From assembly GCA_025084515.1 (NCBI GenBank), contig JAJAGP010000209.1, positions 342,341 to 406,340 on the forward strand: DNA of 64,000 bases. The letters are read 5' to 3'. Numbering within the stretch: the stretch's first letter is position 1; each line of letters begins with the position of its first letter. Positions 49,519 through 61,943 of this stretch are shown here, piece after piece. Source of the stretch: Ancistrus triradiatus. Taxonomy: Eukaryota > Chordata > Actinopteri > Siluriformes > Loricariidae. The translations under genes were made by a program, and so were the position numbers. The notes under the pieces were generated by a model. It ran no database searches and was not told where the DNA came from. It saw only the letters and a list, made by a program, of their open reading frames with translations.

Positions 49519-49560
<42 letters not shown>

Positions 49561-49869
49561 CTTAGTTTAACTAAGGCAGTGTAACTTTAGATGCAGTGCA
49601 GATTTTATTTAGGCAGCTAGAGAAAGGACTGATTTATAATGATCCTTGTAAGGGAACAGCATCCCAAAAACAAGCTTTGTACTGAATGTGATGTTAAGTA
49701 AAATTCTGAAAATCAGATCTTGAATTGACACAATTAGACGGTAGTCACAAACATTGAATTACTGACTAACACTCCAAGTAATACAATATTATGTCATAAA
49801 GAACAATTTTTTCAATTAACATTGAACATTATTGTAAAATAAGACAGGGTCTGTTCTGTCACAAAAGGT
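48451..49869 (+). other. PLEKHG intron 2, unannotated part
   Basis: A (TA)n microsatellite lies at 49522-49556. Nothing else recognised. Confidence 0.4.
49522..49556. repeat. (TA)n microsatellite
   Basis: About 17 uninterrupted TA units. Confidence 0.95.
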
Positions 49870-50115
49870 TCAATAAGATGATCCTTGTCGATAAGGTAAT
49901 GATTAAGGTAAGTAACCTACTTAACCCATATATTACCTTCCCAGAATACATTGGCTGTTGTAGTACAGCAGTTGTAATGATACACATTACAGGACAGCCT
50001 CTGGTGCAAGTTTTATTAGACACGTACAGCATCAGCGTGAGCATACTGAATGCTGAGCAAGGTTTGACTGGCAGTGTGCTCCTTCTAAGCACCGAGATGT
50101 TGATGATATGCAGGT
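49870..50115 (+). repeat. element F, single arm
   Basis: Matches the left arm at 5044-5245: 'gtaacctacttaacccatat', 'ttggctgttgtagtacagca', 'gaatgctgagcaaggtttga', 'gatgttgatgatatgcaggt'. The second arm is absent; a Tc1-like copy follows directly. Confidence 0.75.
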
Positions 50116-50124
50116 CTTGCCACT

Positions 50125-50710
50125 GAGAGGAATTGCAATACGTGCACTAGATTTGAGCTCTGCAGTGAAAGAACTGTGTGTGGATCGTGGGACACAAACA
50201 CGAGGTCCACAAGAGAGGACGTAGGACCCTGAAAAAACCTACCCCTCCTGCAGCCAAGGCTCTGAAACGTCGAAGAATGGACCCAACAAGACCTCTGAGT
50301 GTCCTGTGGTATTTTGTACCAAGATGTTAGGAGCAGATCCTTCAAGTCCTGTAAGTTACGAAGTGGAGCCTCCATGGATTAGACTTTTTTTTTTATTTTT
50401 TTTTATCCAGATGCTCAATTGGATTGAGGCCAAGCCAACACCTTTAATGTTTTATAACAGTCCTCAAACCATTACTGAACAGATGTGGAAGGGTGCGTTA
50501 TTCTGCTGAAAGAGCCTGCTGTTATTAGGGAATGATGATTCCATGACTCGATGTATGTGATCGCAGCAATGTTTAGGAAATTGGTACATGTCAATACCAT
50601 GACCCAAGGTTTCCCAGCAGATCATTGCCCAGAGCATCACACTCCCTCCACCTGCTTGCCTTCTTCCCACAGTGCATCCTGGTGCCATCACTTGTCTACT
50701 AAGCATTATT
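50125..50710 (-). pseudogene. Tc1-like family G transposase C-terminal half
   Basis: On the - strand, 50706-50464 reads MAPGCTVGRRQAGGGSVMLW, AMICWETLG and SRLFQQNNAPFH. The catalytic Asp expected in QQDNAP is Asn here. After a T-rich interruption the end MEAPLRNLQDLKDLLLTSW follows (50375 downward). The Glu motif and the N-terminal half are missing. Confidence 0.8.
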
Positions 50711-50765
50711 ATGGGAAAGAAAGGTGATTTAAGTGATTTTGATCATGGCATGGTTGCATCCATCT
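50711..50765 (+). pseudogene. Tc1-like family M transposase N-terminus fragment
   Basis: Reads MGKKGDLSDFDHGMV on the + strand, the start of a Tc1-type transposase of the group seen in antisense at 25985-26760. Only about 18 codons remain. Confidence 0.5.
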
Positions 50766-51427
50766 ACGACATGTTCAGCCATCGATCACCTAATTTTACA
50801 GTGTGCGTTAGTCTTTTGTCCTGTTGAAGCAATGAGTACACAAATGTGCAGCAGACACCCAGAGATGCACAGGCTTGAGTGAGTGTCTATTAACTCTGTG
50901 TTTTATATATAGGCTGTGCTCTTCACAAGGGGTTTGAGTTTAATAAACAAATATTGCAACACTGCAGTGAGATATATTTGATCATTCGATTTGCTAAAAT
51001 ATTGATTTCCACCATGAAAACTGAATAATACGGACTCATGGGTAAACACTGCATTGCTGCTTTTTAATGAAAATATGAGGGAAACCAGGCTTCTGTGTAG
51101 TCTTAAAGGATTTGTCTGTGGTGGGCAGACTCACAGCTGTTTTTCCTAGAGTTAATGGCTTTAATGTAATATAAAATATAAGATGTTAAATATAACAATA
51201 TAATCAACCACTGAATAAAATGAAATTAGGTAGGAAGCCATTCAGAATGCAATTTTTAATTCCATTATTGTCCTGATTGCTATTCATTTTTGAATCAAAG
51301 TATAACCTGTTATCTCACATTTGAGAAGATGACAATTAAAATGCACTTTTGTATGTTCTTGCCGGTATGTTCATATTAAAAGACTATATTCGTTATAGCG
51401 AGATTTCAGTATCTAACTGTTTGTATA
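50766..51427 (+). other. PLEKHG intron 2, unannotated part
   Basis: Nothing recognised. Confidence 0.4.
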
Positions 51428-51632
51428 GGGACTGTGGTAGCCTATACAGGTAAGGTACTGGACTATGGACTACAATGTCCAGGGTTCGAATCCCACCTCT
51501 GCCAAGCTGCCACTGTTGGGTCCTTGAGCAAGACCCTTAACCCACAATTGCTTGGATTGTAAGACTGTATCAATTGTAAGTCGCTTTGGATAAGGGCGTC
51601 TGCTAAATGCTGTAAATGTAAATGTAAATGTT
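51428..51632 (+). repeat. tRNA-derived SINE family 1, copy S2 (complete)
   Basis: Head 'gggactgtggtagcc', B box ggttcgaatcc at 51483-51493, body 'gagcaagacccttaaccc' and tail (tgtaaa)n. The best preserved family 1 copy; useful as the local reference. Confidence 0.85.
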
Positions 51633-51691
51633 TGATTGTAGTGGTTAATGGGTGGCATGTCTGTAATAAGCCTGGTGGAAGGACTGGGGTG

Positions 51692-51945
51692 ATGGGTGGC
51701 ATGGCAGAGCAGTTACAGAGATCACTGGCTCGATCCTGACCTCCAGTGTGGAGTTTATATGTCCTCCTCGGGTTTGCGTGGAGTTTTTCCAGGTACTGTG
51801 GTTTCTTCTTACATTCCAAAGTCATTTCTTAGGTTAATTTGTTGCTCTAAATAGCCCCAGTTTGAATGTGTTGGAGTAGTGTTGTTATAACCTTGCTCCT
51901 GGCACGGGTAGCTGTTGATGCTGGTGTGACTATAAATAAGTAAGA
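51692..51945 (+). repeat. SINE family 2 copy
   Basis: Head 'ggcatggcagagcagttaca', body 'gtgtggagtttatatgtcct', a shortened middle and an (aaat)-type tail. Confidence 0.65.
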
Positions 51946-54627
51946 TTTTTGGGGGTGCGGTGTTGGAAAGGTTTGAGGCGCAGTGAAGTACTGGGTGTTT
52001 TGTGTGAGATGCTGCTTAATCTAATGAGACAGACATTACATGAAAGGCTCTGTAAGGAGTCCTTGCTTTGACTGGTTTGAGCACTGGTGGTTCAGAACAT
52101 GGTCTGAAAGTTTTGAAGTGTAGTAAAAATGAGTAGATCAGCTAGATCAACTGCATTTGATAATTAAAATGAGGAGACTAGAGGAAAGGTGTCTGGCTCC
52201 ACACGAATTTGTTGTTTGCAAGTACATTTTTTTTGCGGTCTGACAGCATTTGACTTTCCTAGGTTATGAATGCTGTGCATACGACTTTCAACAAGAAAAT
52301 TGAGTTGAAGGCCGTTTGTATCAGTCACATTCTGGCACTTGAAAATGGATTACCTCACTAGATTGCAATGGATTATTCCAAAGAGCTGCTGAAAGTAGGA
52401 CACATTATGCTTACAGCAGAAGAGACCTGATGATAGAAAACACATTGAACTTGGTTCAAACTTAAATACTTTCCAAATTGTCTTGCTGGTGCTTCTGTTG
52501 AAATCTCAGTGTGTATCTGTACCGAGAAATTCACGGAAGCCTTATTTGATCAGTCATGCTTTGTCTAGCTATGTTTGGCTCAGTCCAAGCTTTGAGGCTA
52601 GCTGTCAGTATGTATTGCTGTTGTTTTTTTGTTTTTTTCTTTTTTTAAATGGCCTGTTGTGACCGCACACCACAGCAGCTTTAGCTTCCTTTCAGTCTAC
52701 CGTGTTACCACAGCGGTGCACGGTCAGAGTTTCACAGTTAGTCTCATGGTTTGCTCTTCTGTTGATTGTGTGTCTGTGTGTACTTCTGCATTTCCTCACC
52801 GCAATGTTAAGGAGTGTTCCTGCCTCACCCTGGCTAGCACATGGATCACTGCTTAAGGCAGGACGGAAATCAGAAATCAACCTGGCAGATAATGAACACA
52901 GAAAGCCAGAACTGACATGTGTTCTTCTTAATCTGGCGTCTTGTTCAAATTAATATAAACACTTATTAAGTATTTGGGAGGGCTTGGACTGAATGTGAAA
53001 GCTTCCTGACAATGAGCTCCCGCCAGAGTCAGAGCTTGCTCAGAGTAGATACCAGGCCTTGCTGTGCTCATGTGTAGGCTTGCTAACCTGTGAATTGTTA
53101 AAAAGAAAGACAGGTTCTGCTGTAACGTCATCTGATGTCATCTGTCTACAAGTCTCTACACCACTACTCTGGTGACTAAGAGTTGGTAGGGAAGAACAGG
53201 GTGTGATTTCACTGGGAATGTACTGATTCTGAATCATTTCTATGTAGTCTGGTATCTTCCCCAGTAGCAGTATTTGGATATTAGCTTATTTTTTTGGGCG
53301 GTTGCAGTTTTGGAAAAGTTAGTGATATACAAATGCAGAAATTAGGCAGCACGCATGTCTTTACGTTCTTCTTTTGCACGCTTACGAACTCAAAAGTGGA
53401 TGGATGATCACAAACTGTTTATAAAGGATAGAAGCACTAGAGTACACTTTACACAAACATGACCCTGAAATCCCAGCAGTCCACCGAGGTTTTATTCCCC
53501 CTCAGTTTTAGCCAGCATCAGTCAGTGAGTAGATGGGAAATGGCAGGACTAGCAGAAGGGGAACACTGTAATCAGAGTTTGTCAGTAATAATTTCTGCAG
53601 CCACTCCAGTCTGAACTGTCATAGGTCCTTTGGCTCTGGGGAAGCAGTTACTGTACAGAAAAATGGCTGTTGGAGAGGTTTGGCATTACTCACTGCCTCA
53701 GTGTGGGTATTTCCCTACCAAGTGAAAACTTTCATTGTTTGCAGAAATCATTACAATCCAGTGTGATTATACAAGGCCAACCTCATGACATCAAAAGGTT
53801 ATTAATATAGCAGTAGAGCAATGAAAACCTGGCATGATTGATCAGTAGGCGTCTCAAGCGGTTTTTGTCAAAGTTAAAGTCAAAATAAAATAAAAAAAAC
53901 ACCCAAAATATTGCAAAAAGGGTTTTATGACAGGACGAGGTAGAAAAGTTGGATTATCGTAATATCTCATGCTGCCGAACTGCAAAGAACTCAGTCGTAA
54001 AAATATTATTAAAGGCTGTAAAGATTTTTCCTCTGAAAGCAGTTAAATTCCTCCATTTTTACTTATTCCAGTGCCACCTCTAATCATGATGTCCTATGTC
54101 ATTCAAGTGTCTTCACATAAGTGTAGTGGATGGAAGCACAACTTAATTTGCCTTATTTTTGTTTTTTTAAATCCAAAATTTCATAAATAGGCATAACAGT
54201 TTCATGAAACGTTTGGATGGAAACACCACTTAATTTGCATTTTTTTTTTCTATCATAATTTTGTAAATAATATTAATAAGATTTGCGAAACGTTTGAATA
54301 GAAACCTGGCTCAGTCAATTTCCTTTTTATCAATTCGGAATCTTAGCAGTGTTGTGCAAACGAGACTGAAATCTTCAGACTATGTGCTGTTAGGATTAAG
54401 CTTAACTCCTTTCAAGCAAATATTAAAATTTTAAGTCTAAAAATTAGCGCTTTTGTTGTCGCAGCTTTGCTGTTTTTCAGAATACAACCTGTTATTTCAC
54501 TTTTGACAGGATAACAATTAAACTGCGCTTATTTCTGTTAGTGCCGGTATGTACGTCATCTGTAAAGATGCATGGCCGTATTAAGATGGCAATTGCCTGA
54601 TATTGTAGGAAAGTGTCAAGAGCTACT
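51946..54627 (+). other. PLEKHG intron 2, unannotated part
   Basis: About 2.7 kb with few recognisable repeats. Two imperfect copies of a 60-base unit occur at 54140-54215 and 54220-54300 (acttaatttgc, then aacgtttgga). No exon seen. Relatively repeat-poor compared with its flanks. Confidence 0.4.
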
Positions 54628-55202
54628 TAACGTATTTTTCGGACCATAAGGCGCACTTAAAATCCTTTAACTTTCTCAAAAAACGACAGTGCGCCTTCAA
54701 ATGCGGTGCGTCTAATGTATGAATTAATTCTGGTTGTGCTTTCTGACCTAGAACCGATTGTAGATGGTACACTGCGCTCATAAATCTGTCAAAATGTTGT
54801 AGCACGGTCTTGGTAGGTGACGAAGCTTACGGCCACCGTAGTGCGCAGCATCGCGGAGTAATACGGTATGTGCTTCAGCATTAGGGTACGTGCATTCATT
54901 CATTCATTTTCGAAGCGGATTTCAAACACAACGCTATCGGTCACGCAGTACAACATGGACATAGAGCAGCTGCGAGAGAATTCAACATTAACGAATCAAT
55001 GGTACGGAAGTGGAGGAAGCAAGAAGACGCCCTGCGCCAGGTAAAAGACCAAACTGAGCTTCCGACGGAACTTAAGAGTTTTGTTTCATTTAATGCGTCT
55101 TATAACCCGGTGCGCTTTATGTATGAAAATATTACCCGTTAGCAGTCGATCGTTGATATCGTCTTATAATCCGGTGCGCTTTATGGTCTGAAACATACGG
55201 TA
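54628..55202 (+). mobile_element. pogo-like non-autonomous DNA transposon, copy 4 (long form)
   Basis: TA at both ends; termini 'acgtatttttcggaccataa' and 'ggtctgaaacatacgg'. The + strand at about 54912-55140 holds the longest uninterrupted HTH frame of the four copies (FEADFKHNAIGHAVQHG, then REFNINESMVRKWRKQEDA), open to the stop near 55140. The subterminal motif is repeated near the right end, as in copy 1. Confidence 0.85.
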
Positions 55203-55235
55203 TAAATATTTTGTACCCATTGTATATACTTTGTA

Positions 55236-55490
55236 GGACTATGGTGGTGCAGCAGTTCATTTTTCAGTATTTTTCAGTCCAGTATTCAAGCCCCAGCACT
55301 GCCAAGCTGCCATTGTTGGGTCCTTAAGCAAGGCCCTTATCCCTTAATTGTTTTGATTGTACATCGTTCGTAAGATTGCATCAGCTACAAGTCCTCTGGA
55401 TGGGGTGACAAAGAGTGTCTGACAAGGGATTAGATGTAATCAACTATCCATTTACGTTTAGTCTGCCAAATGAGTAAGTGTAAATGTAAT
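55236..55490 (+). repeat. tRNA-derived SINE family 1, decayed copy S3
   Basis: 'ccaagctgccattgttgggt', 'aagcaaggcccttatccctt' and a diverged tail are readable; the head is weak. Confidence 0.6.
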
Positions 55491-56200
55491 CAGCTGTATG
55501 GGAGTCATTTCAAGCTGATGGCAGTTGTTTTCTCTGCATTGTTCTCTACACTTTTTCATCATCAGTCTCGGTTAAGTACAGAAAATGTCAACATGCTGAT
55601 GTTTCTGCAACACAACCTGGGTTAAGCAAGAAGAGGAACAACTGTGAAAGGGATAACTCACTTTGGTTTGTTTTTCATACTGGAATGTGTAGAAATACCT
55701 GATTCTGTAGTTGGCTTCGACACATAACTAATGTTAAATAAAAATTCAAAATGTTGTATTCAGCATAGAAAAGCATAGAAAACTCTAATAATAAAGTAAG
55801 TGCAGAACAATCTCACACTTCATCTGGACTTGGCCACACATTAACCGTTTCTGAGGAAGTATAAGCTCAGTAAGCGGGCAATATCAGGCATCTTGTTACC
55901 ATTCAACCTTGACACCAGTAAGGAATCTTACACATAACCAAGACACCATGTTTAGGCATTGTTAATTGGACTATGTCTAGACCCCCATGTGTGATGCAGA
56001 GATACAAAATAATATATGGTATTCTTCCATTGAAAAGTTAGCCTGCTTGGAAGTAAATAAAAAAGAAGTTTGGCAAAATATGGGAAAGTTTCTTGGACTA
56101 TACAAAGTCACGTGTGCTACGCTGTTTAATGTTTTGTTATTTAATGTGTAATCACAGCTTGTACAAAATATTTATCTTGTTTTCACCTTTAAATTGACAG

Positions 56201-56685
56201 AATCTCCTCGTTTGTCCACGGACTCCTCCTTAAGTGGCCATGACCCCACACTGGCTGAGTCCTGCTCCATGGACCACTCTGAAAATGAGCGACCAGTGAG
56301 TGCCGTGTCTACTCTTTCATCAGATTCCTCTAGAGAGGGCCAGTGCAGCCCATTCGGTGCCTCCAGCTGTGCCAGGTCTGTGGAATCCTCACTCACAGGC
56401 ATCGATATCAACCTTGAGCTCAGTCCTCCTGAAGACCCTGAAGGACCATCAACCCTGCTGAGGCCTGTAAGCAAGACACCAAGAAATTACCCCCCTGAAG
56501 ATCAGTTTAACAACAACGCAACCACTGTTGGGGCCATTACACCACCATCAGGCCTAGACGAACCTTCTCCTGTTGCCTCTGTAATAATGGCACCCAATTC
56601 CCAACTAACCTATGTGGACCGAGTGGTCATGGAGATTATCGAGACAGAAAGGATGTATGTGAGGGACCTGCACAGTATTGTTAAG
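56201..56685 (+). CDS. PLEKHG-family RhoGEF, N-terminal region into the DH domain
   Basis: A 485-base exon lies between acceptor ttgacag (56200) and donor gtgagt (56686), with phase 0 at its end. It encodes about 161 residues. The first 125 are Ser/Pro-rich and acidic, with the motif ENERPVSAVSTLSSDSSRE, like the N-termini of PLEKHG1 and PLEKHG3. The last 30 residues, LTYVDRVVMEIIETERMYVR then DLHSIVK, are the start of a Dbl-homology domain: its first helix, including the ETERxYVxDL core (conserved region 1). DH-PH proteins of this family activate Rho GTPases such as Rac1 and Cdc42 by GDP/GTP exchange and influence actin and cell shape. The YVDRVV wording is closest to PLEKHG1 in my memory, but I cannot exclude PLEKHG3 or a teleost paralogue. 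The remaining DH and PH exons are beyond the window. Confidence 0.88.
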
Positions 56686-56938
56686 GTGAGTAATGGGTCT
56701 CCTCGTTGGGCTCCTTCATTACTTCTTAGATTGTTGGGTATTTCTTGTACTGTTAACTAACACAGAGGAAAAAATCTTTTGCTGTTTTAAGTCCTAAATA
56801 AACAATAGCAATCCATGCACATAAGTCTAAAAGATCATAACATGGGTACATATAATAAAACAGTTGCCCTGTTTTCTAAATTGCCCTGTAACACTGCATG
56901 AGTTGAGCATGAGCTGGCTTCTCAGACACTAATTAGCC

Positions 56939-57420
56939 ATATCATTAAAGCCACCTCCTTGTTTCTACACACATTATCCATTTTCCTCAGCTCCACTTAG
57001 CTTATAGGTGTACCTTGTGGTTTTACAATTACAACTATAGGTCATTCTGCCTACTTTGTGAGCTCCTGTTCACCCTGTTCTTCAATGGTCAGAGCCCCCT
57101 ACAGGACAGCCACAAACCAGGTATTATTTGGGTGGTGGATCATTCTTAGCACTGCAGTGACACTGTGATAGCAGTGGCATATTAGTGTGTGTGTGTGTGT
57201 TATACTGCTGCTGGAGATTTTAAACCCCTCAGTGTCACTACTGGACTGAAAATAGTCCACCATTCAAAATATCCAGCCACCAGCATCCTGTAGGCAGCAT
57301 ATCATTTCACTTCTTTTTGCTACAGATGCTTTATTTATTTCTAGAACTATAGCGTACACATATATGATCAATGAAGCTGATAAAATGGACACTGAGTGTA
57401 GAAGTGAATTTAATGCACTG
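56939..57420 (+). repeat. teleost MITE family K copy
   Basis: Left end 'catatcattaaagccacctc' and right end 'gataaaatggacactgagtg' are inverted; inner arms 'ggtattatttgggtggtgga' and 'ccaccattcaaaatatccag' are recognisable. It includes a short (GT)n run at 57188-57202. Confidence 0.75.
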
Positions 57421-57587
57421 TGGGTGGTGTTCTGTGTTCACATGATGTGCTGTGTCAACCTCTGGTAAAAGTCCTTCAGAACTGCCATTGGCTTCTTGGT
57501 AAATTCCATGATTATTGTCTTTTTCTTGGCCATCAAGTTTGAAGGAACAGACCTAATTTCAGCTGGGTGTTGGTGGTGCTATAGACT

Positions 57588-57705
57588 TTTACATTTACAT
57601 TTTTGTCATTTAGCAGACACCCTTATCCAGAGCGACTTATAACTGATGCAGTCTTACAGTCCAAGAAATTGTGGGTCAAGGGCCTTGCTCAAAGACCCAA
57701 TAGTT
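57588..57705 (-). repeat. tRNA-derived SINE family 1, 3' part (S4)
   Basis: Antisense tail and body: 'catttagcagacacccttat', 'ccagagcgacttataactga', 'aaattgtgggtcaagggcct'. The head is missing. Confidence 0.75.
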
Positions 57706-57716
57706 GGTTGGTTGAT

Positions 57717-58287
57717 TTGGCCACATGATTACCATACAGAATGTCCATTGTAGCAATAATTACTGACTGTAGCCCTTCTCATGTGCATAATCTGTCAGCC
57801 ACTCTCTTCCATGTTGTCAATGGAAAAGGACCACCAAATAACTAACCGCTAACCAAATATTACCTTGGTGGTGCATCACTTTACCACAAGAGTGAAACTG
57901 ACATCAGTCTGTGTTTTTGTTTCCATCCATGGTTATCAGTTTCAGGCCACAAGATGCTAATGGATTTTTGATTGGTGGTCTAATCTCAGTTCAGCCATGA
58001 CACTGAGATGTTGAAATCCCAGCAACACTACTGCACTGCAAATGCTCACAGCAGCACAACACACCCTAATAAAATATACATGTCATTACCATGCCAGTTT
58101 CACTGTTGTGGTAAAGTGATGAACCAACCAGGTAATATTTGGTTAGCGGTAGTAATTTGGTGGTCCTTTTCCTTCGAGAACATGGTAAACAAATTATCTA
58201 TACGATGCATGGCTGATAAATTATCTATAAGAGATAGGCTAAGGACAGTAATTATTTCTACAATGGACATCTGGTAATTATGTGGAT
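57717..58287. repeat. long-inverted-repeat MITE (family N)
   Basis: Arms at about 57717-57905 and 58090-58287 are inverted copies: 'ccacatgattaccat' pairs with 'ggtaattatgtgg', and 'ggaccaccaaataacta' with 'agtaatttggtggtcc'. The inner ends carry 'ccttggtggtgcatcacttt' and its complement. No coding region. Confidence 0.75.
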
Positions 58288-59090
58288 AAATCATCTGACC
58301 AACTGATACTGAGTAAATGTTATGATTCTGGAGTCCAGTTTTTCAATTATCGATGTTTATGGTCCAGAAACGTACTTTGTAGAGTCAAGTTGTTTTACAT
58401 GTATTTGAAGAAAAGCCTGGTTTATGGTTTGTCAAAAGAGAGGGGCGTTCAAAACAAATACCATAAAGCCTGAGATGTTAATGTACAGTAGTTAATCTTC
58501 AGACCTATATCTTACAGCCAGTTGCCAATCCAGAGGCTCTGTCCCAAACAGTATAGCATGTCATACTAGTAACGGCTCCTTTTCTATTTAGGACCAGGTG
58601 GTATGGTGGTGTATACCAAACGGTGTAGAAAAAGGCCAAAAAAACTGGCTGTATGTTTATACCTCAGCATTTCTAGATCAATCGTGCTTTGCTGTAAATG
58701 GACCTAAAAGCACTGCTGCCTACCTCAGAGTGGGTGGAGCTTTTACATACAAGAGCCACAAGGTATGCCTCATCCTGTGGTGAAATAAACTTGAGTGTTA
58801 ACCTTAAATCCAAAAAAGTCACCCTGCATTCAGAAGGTTTGGCTGAATTCTTTGCTAAAATGCATCCATATGACAGAAAATCTGGTAGATGGAAGGGCAT
58901 AATGAATGCCAGTCTATCTTATAATTGTCAGGGCAGAGTTGACAATTTTGCAGACTTGAAAATTACCTAGTTAAAGCCCTTGAGCAAAGGTATGCCTGTA
59001 TGTTAAGGGTTGTTAAGATAGAATTACTGTTACTTTGAATAGAGAGTTGTTTATAGACTATTGGTTGAGAATTGTTTACAATCACTTATT

Positions 59091-59120
59091 TTCATTGATT
59101 GATTGATTGATTGATTGATT
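59091..59120. repeat. (TTGA)n short tandem repeat
   Basis: About six units of attgattg-type tetranucleotide. Confidence 0.9.
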
Positions 59121-59168
59121 TTTGAGATTGTTTGTGCGTGTTGACAGGTTTACCATCTGTAGTTCCAA

Positions 59169-59416
59169 ATAAGGGCGTCATGGTGCCACAGTGATTAGCG
59201 CTATTGCTCTGGGGTCAGGCCTGACCACTGTGTAGAGTTTGTATGTTACTCTGGGTACTCCAGTTTCTACCACATTCCAAAGACATGATTTGGTTATCTA
59301 AAGTGCCAGTGTGAGTTTATGCTTGTGTCCTACAATGGAATGATGCACTCCCTAGGGTTGGTTCCTGCCCCTGTGACCCTCAATTGGATTTAGCGGGTAT
59401 GAAAATGAATGAATGG
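59169..59416 (+). repeat. SINE family 2 copy
   Basis: Head 'ggtgccacagtgattagcgc', body 'gtgtagagtttgtatgttac' (shortened) and tail '(aatg)n' are present. Confidence 0.7.
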
Positions 59417-60547
59417 GTTCTGAATAAATATGTTGCAATGTGTGTAAGTGTGTGAAAATTAGCATTTTATTAATTCACTGGATTAACCAAAACAGTTAAC
59501 AATAGTATACTGAGATGATATAATTACTATGATATTTTGCACTGGTTCTGATTTCTTATACTAACTATGTTAACCATCCAAGAAGAGCTGAAGAGTCAAA
59601 TCTCCCATCTAAAACATCTCACATCTTTACTGGCTAATCACTGTGGAAATGGGTAGAAGCCAAAACGCCTTTCTGGCCACCCAGAAACCTCATCAGACGG
59701 AAGCATATACCAGGCTTTATTTCTGGGTATTAATAGGGCTTTTGTCTAAAAGCCTCATGTTGTCTCTCATTCTGTCTTTTTAAAGCCAGAAAAACAACTA
59801 ACCACAGCTCCTTGCAGAAACAATACCAATTGTAAAGGTAACCCAGTGAGGTCTATTTTATTCACCTCATAATCCTACCCACAACTAGGGGCAATTTTGG
59901 ATTAACTAGATGTTTTACCCCTGTATTTTGCAACATGCTTTCTGTTCAGTAGCTGAGAATGGGCTGTGATTGATGGTTGCAACAGCAGCAGCTGTTTGTA
60001 GTTGAATTTGTGGTTATTTAGGTTTTTGCAGGTGGGGTGACTTATAGAAGGAATGTGTCTACATGGCCAAATTTTGCAGCTGCCTTAAGTCCTTATGTTT
60101 ACATGCCACAACTTTGCATTGCTTTCTATTCTCTCTGGACTGAAGGCGGGGAAGATGATGATGGGACGTATCTAAATCCTTCTTTTCTCATTCTAAATCT
60201 AGATGCATTTATTCACTTGTCAGCTGTACAGTAGACATCACAGCTGGTGTTTGACTGGAGTTTTCTCACTGCTACAATTTTCTATCCACTCTCTAGACAA
60301 AACAACTCATTGTGTGTCAGTAGACGTTCTGTGTGTATAGTTTTATTTATGTAAGGTTTCGATGCCATGTGGAATCATGTATTCTACATTGTAATAACAT
60401 CATTGTTTGGAGCCTTCTGTGCTTGTAGACTTGTTTATGTACATACGCCAGTCTATAACATGGTGATGACTAATTCCCAAAGTGCTTTTTTATATTCTTC
60501 CTCTTATGTCAGTATTCCAAGATCAGGATTATGATGGAGGTATACAC

Positions 60548-61500
60548 TTTATTTAAAGGTGACCTATTATTCCATAAGTTAACACAGTTCCCGACGGTCT
60601 TAATAAATTGTTTGTGACAGACTTTGATCAAAATACCATCTGGATTAGCACCACAGTGTCCTTTCCAACCTGTCCAAACAGCCCTTTGAAGAACAGTTGT
60701 TTTTGAATGACACGCATTAATGATCATTAAATGATGAGCCACTGCTCACCCCACCCTGCTTTATGATTCACGGCTTCATGGGAAATCGCGAAATGCTGTG
60801 TGTGAAATCCTTCATTTAATCGTTAAGCATCATAAGCTTAATTTATTCATTGTATTAAGGTCATTTAAACATTCAGGTTCAATAGAGCATTTCCATTTTT
60901 AGAGCTAATGCTGCTAACTTAATTTCACTCTAGGCCCTGAACATGACATGATTCTGTTTCTGTGTGAGGAATCGACTCCAACTATTTCAAGGTTAACCCC
61001 TCATACTTAGGGTCTGGAGTCACATAATCGACTCTTCTTAGGATTGACTCGTATGCATTCAATTCTATGTACATGTGAGTCAAAGCATGCATGATGGCTT
61101 TAATACGAAATACAGGAATTGTATGTGTTAAATAAACATTGTAGCTTGTACCATGCTCATAAAATAGTGGAACTATTTACAAGTTATTTGATTAAGAAAT
61201 AAACACTCATGGCTCAGACCTTCAGGGTTTTGCTGAGTGGGAGGTTGCAATGGAAAAAAATTATCTAGATCATCTGTCCCCTGAGGCTGGGCACCAATTT
61301 AACAATTTGTGCAACCAGCAATGGAGTAGTTCCAGTACTTAGCTCTTTAGCTTTGACAGACAGCAGATACAAACAGTCCTCAGGGTGGAGTTATTCAGAT
61401 GGGGAGCATCCCTTCGTGACGTAGGATGGGGAGCCAGATCTGAGCAACTTGTTGAATCCCATGTTTTCAGAACTAGGCAGCCAACAAAGAAACTACTTGG
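60548..61500 (+). repeat. unclassified repeat R1, longest copy
   Basis: This interval contains, in order, segments that recur separately at 37785-37935, 25596-25810 and 40230-40400. That suggests one element of about 0.95 kb. No inverted ends, coding frame or target duplication was identified. Confidence 0.5.
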
Positions 61501-61826
61501 TTGTCTGATGTCACAGCTTGTGGGTTGGTAGGCACTCCAGATTTAATTTTATTTAATCTAATTACGTCACTCCTTTTTTTTATGAAGCTCTGCATGCATG
61601 GAGTACATTAACCACATAATAAATGCAGACAGCCTACATGAGATGCTGAACTGGACACTCACACCTAACACGTAGTTATTTACTCTCCAGGAATGAAGCA
61701 TCAACTTGCCGAAGATGTAAAGTTACCCTAACAAACAAGCATATCCTGATCAAATGCCCCTTTCTTAAAGCAGAGGCAAAGGCATTATTCGGATCAAATC
61801 TAAGAGTTATTTAGTCATATTGCACC

Positions 61827-61828
<2 letters not shown>

Positions 61829-61911
<83 letters not shown>

Positions 61912-61943
61912 TATATATATTTTTTTTTTTTTTTTTTTTTTTT
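61829..61943. repeat. (TA)n microsatellite followed by a T run
   Basis: Two (TA)n blocks end in gtacatatat, then about 25 consecutive T. Long alternating Ile/Tyr frames here are artefacts. Confidence 0.95.

Noticed and set aside
51428..51510. tRNA-like sequence with a good B box
   Set aside because: It is the head of a dispersed SINE with a body and (tgtaaa)n tail; no complete cloverleaf, and the same head recurs at 17802, 55236 and 63546.
52629..53237. Cluster of short frames on both strands in a repeat-poor intron part
   Set aside because: No conserved motif or splice logic linking them.
56172..56474. 100-codon - strand frame opposite the PLEKHG exon
   Set aside because: Shadow of the Ser-rich coding exon; no start context or domain.
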